The notes under the pieces were generated by a model. It saw nothing but the letters and a program-made list of their open reading frames with translations, searched no databases and was not told where the DNA came from. From positions 1 through 14,947 of the forward strand of contig CAMZHP010000049.1 of NCBI GenBank assembly GCA_947306845.1: DNA of 14,947 nucleotides. Reading direction: 5' to 3'. This document shows, one piece after another, positions 14,831 through 14,947 of this stretch (positions within the stretch are counted from its first letter, which is position 1; each line of letters starts with the position of its first letter). Source of the stretch: an uncultured Prevotellaceae bacterium (lineage in GTDB: Bacteria; Bacteroidota; Bacteroidia; Bacteroidales; Bacteroidaceae). The position numbers and the translations under genes are program-made.

Positions 14831-14947
14831 TGGAAACAGAACCCCGGCCTGTCGCTGGCTGCACCCGCAAAGGGTGCCGCGGGAGGAAAGTCCGGGCAGC
14901 ATAGGGCATCCCACTTCTGAAAATGGAAGCTGTTGGTGACAGCAGGT
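14831..14947 (+). ncRNA. rnpB: RNase P RNA, 5' part only
   Basis: This is the catalytic RNA of RNase P, which removes 5' leaders from tRNA precursors. The universally conserved block GAGGAAAGTCCGGGC is at 14883-14897, followed by the typical CATAGGGCA. Upstream, GCACCC-GCAAA-GGGTGC (14861-14877) forms the P3-like hairpin, and CCCCGGCC near 14842 would be part of the P1/P2 region. The gene runs off the right edge; its 3' half is not in the window. The 5' end is approximate, placed about 6 nt after the -7 box. Confidence 0.95.

Overview
The window looks like chromosomal DNA of a gut- or oral-type member of the Bacteroidales, most likely Prevotella or a close relative. The evidence is a SusC/SusD pair, a GSCFA protein, an HU-CCDC81/SPOR protein, repeated promoters of the Bacteroidetes form TTTG-N19-22-TAnnTTTG, few Shine-Dalgarno sequences, and an RNase P RNA start at the right edge. 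The genus is an inference; nothing in the window proves it.

Left part (1-2220), envelope and nucleoid genes. The 3' end of a plus-strand gene enters from outside the window. It encodes a 9-bp tandem repeat, (S/P)-(L/P)-(D/E), then one membrane helix and a C-terminal LysM-like domain. Convergent to it is a two-gene operon on the minus strand. Its first gene encodes paired HU-CCDC81 domains, a membrane helix and a SPOR domain; the second, 1 nt downstream, encodes a zinc-ribbon plus FHA protein. Both membrane proteins put a wall-binding domain in the periplasm, and the HU-SPOR protein puts a putative DNA-binding domain in the cytoplasm. The HU-SPOR promoter sits so close to the ATG that the mRNA may be nearly leaderless.

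Middle part (2232-12060), a polysaccharide utilization locus on the minus strand. The order of transcription is susC-like, susD-like, a secreted protein with InlB-like repeats and a dockerin-like C-terminus, then a GH3 glycosidase with a PA14 insert (probably a beta-xylosidase or beta-glucosidase). susC has a well-formed promoter, a leader hairpin and an upstream dyad. A strong hairpin plus T-rich tract follows susD, and a second promoter precedes the dockerin gene, so susCD and the downstream pair are probably partly separate transcription units. SusC/SusD would import oligosaccharides and the GH3 enzyme would release monosaccharides in the periplasm or at the surface. No sensor, sigma factor or other regulator of the locus is visible.

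Right part (12061-14947), housekeeping genes. A 490-base AT-rich spacer separates susC from a divergent SIMPL-domain membrane protein. A GSCFA (SGNH-hydrolase-like) protein follows, preceded by a heptamer repeat and a hairpin. A perfect 14-bp stem-loop lies between this gene and a convergent small lipoprotein gene. Divergent from the lipoprotein gene, the RNase P RNA gene (rnpB) begins and runs out of the window.

I did not find a mobile element, CRISPR array, tRNA or obvious defence system. The most unusual features are the CTAG-rich coding repeat, the pair of DNA-to-wall proteins, and the dockerin-like protein in the place where a PUL usually has a surface glycan-binding lipoprotein.
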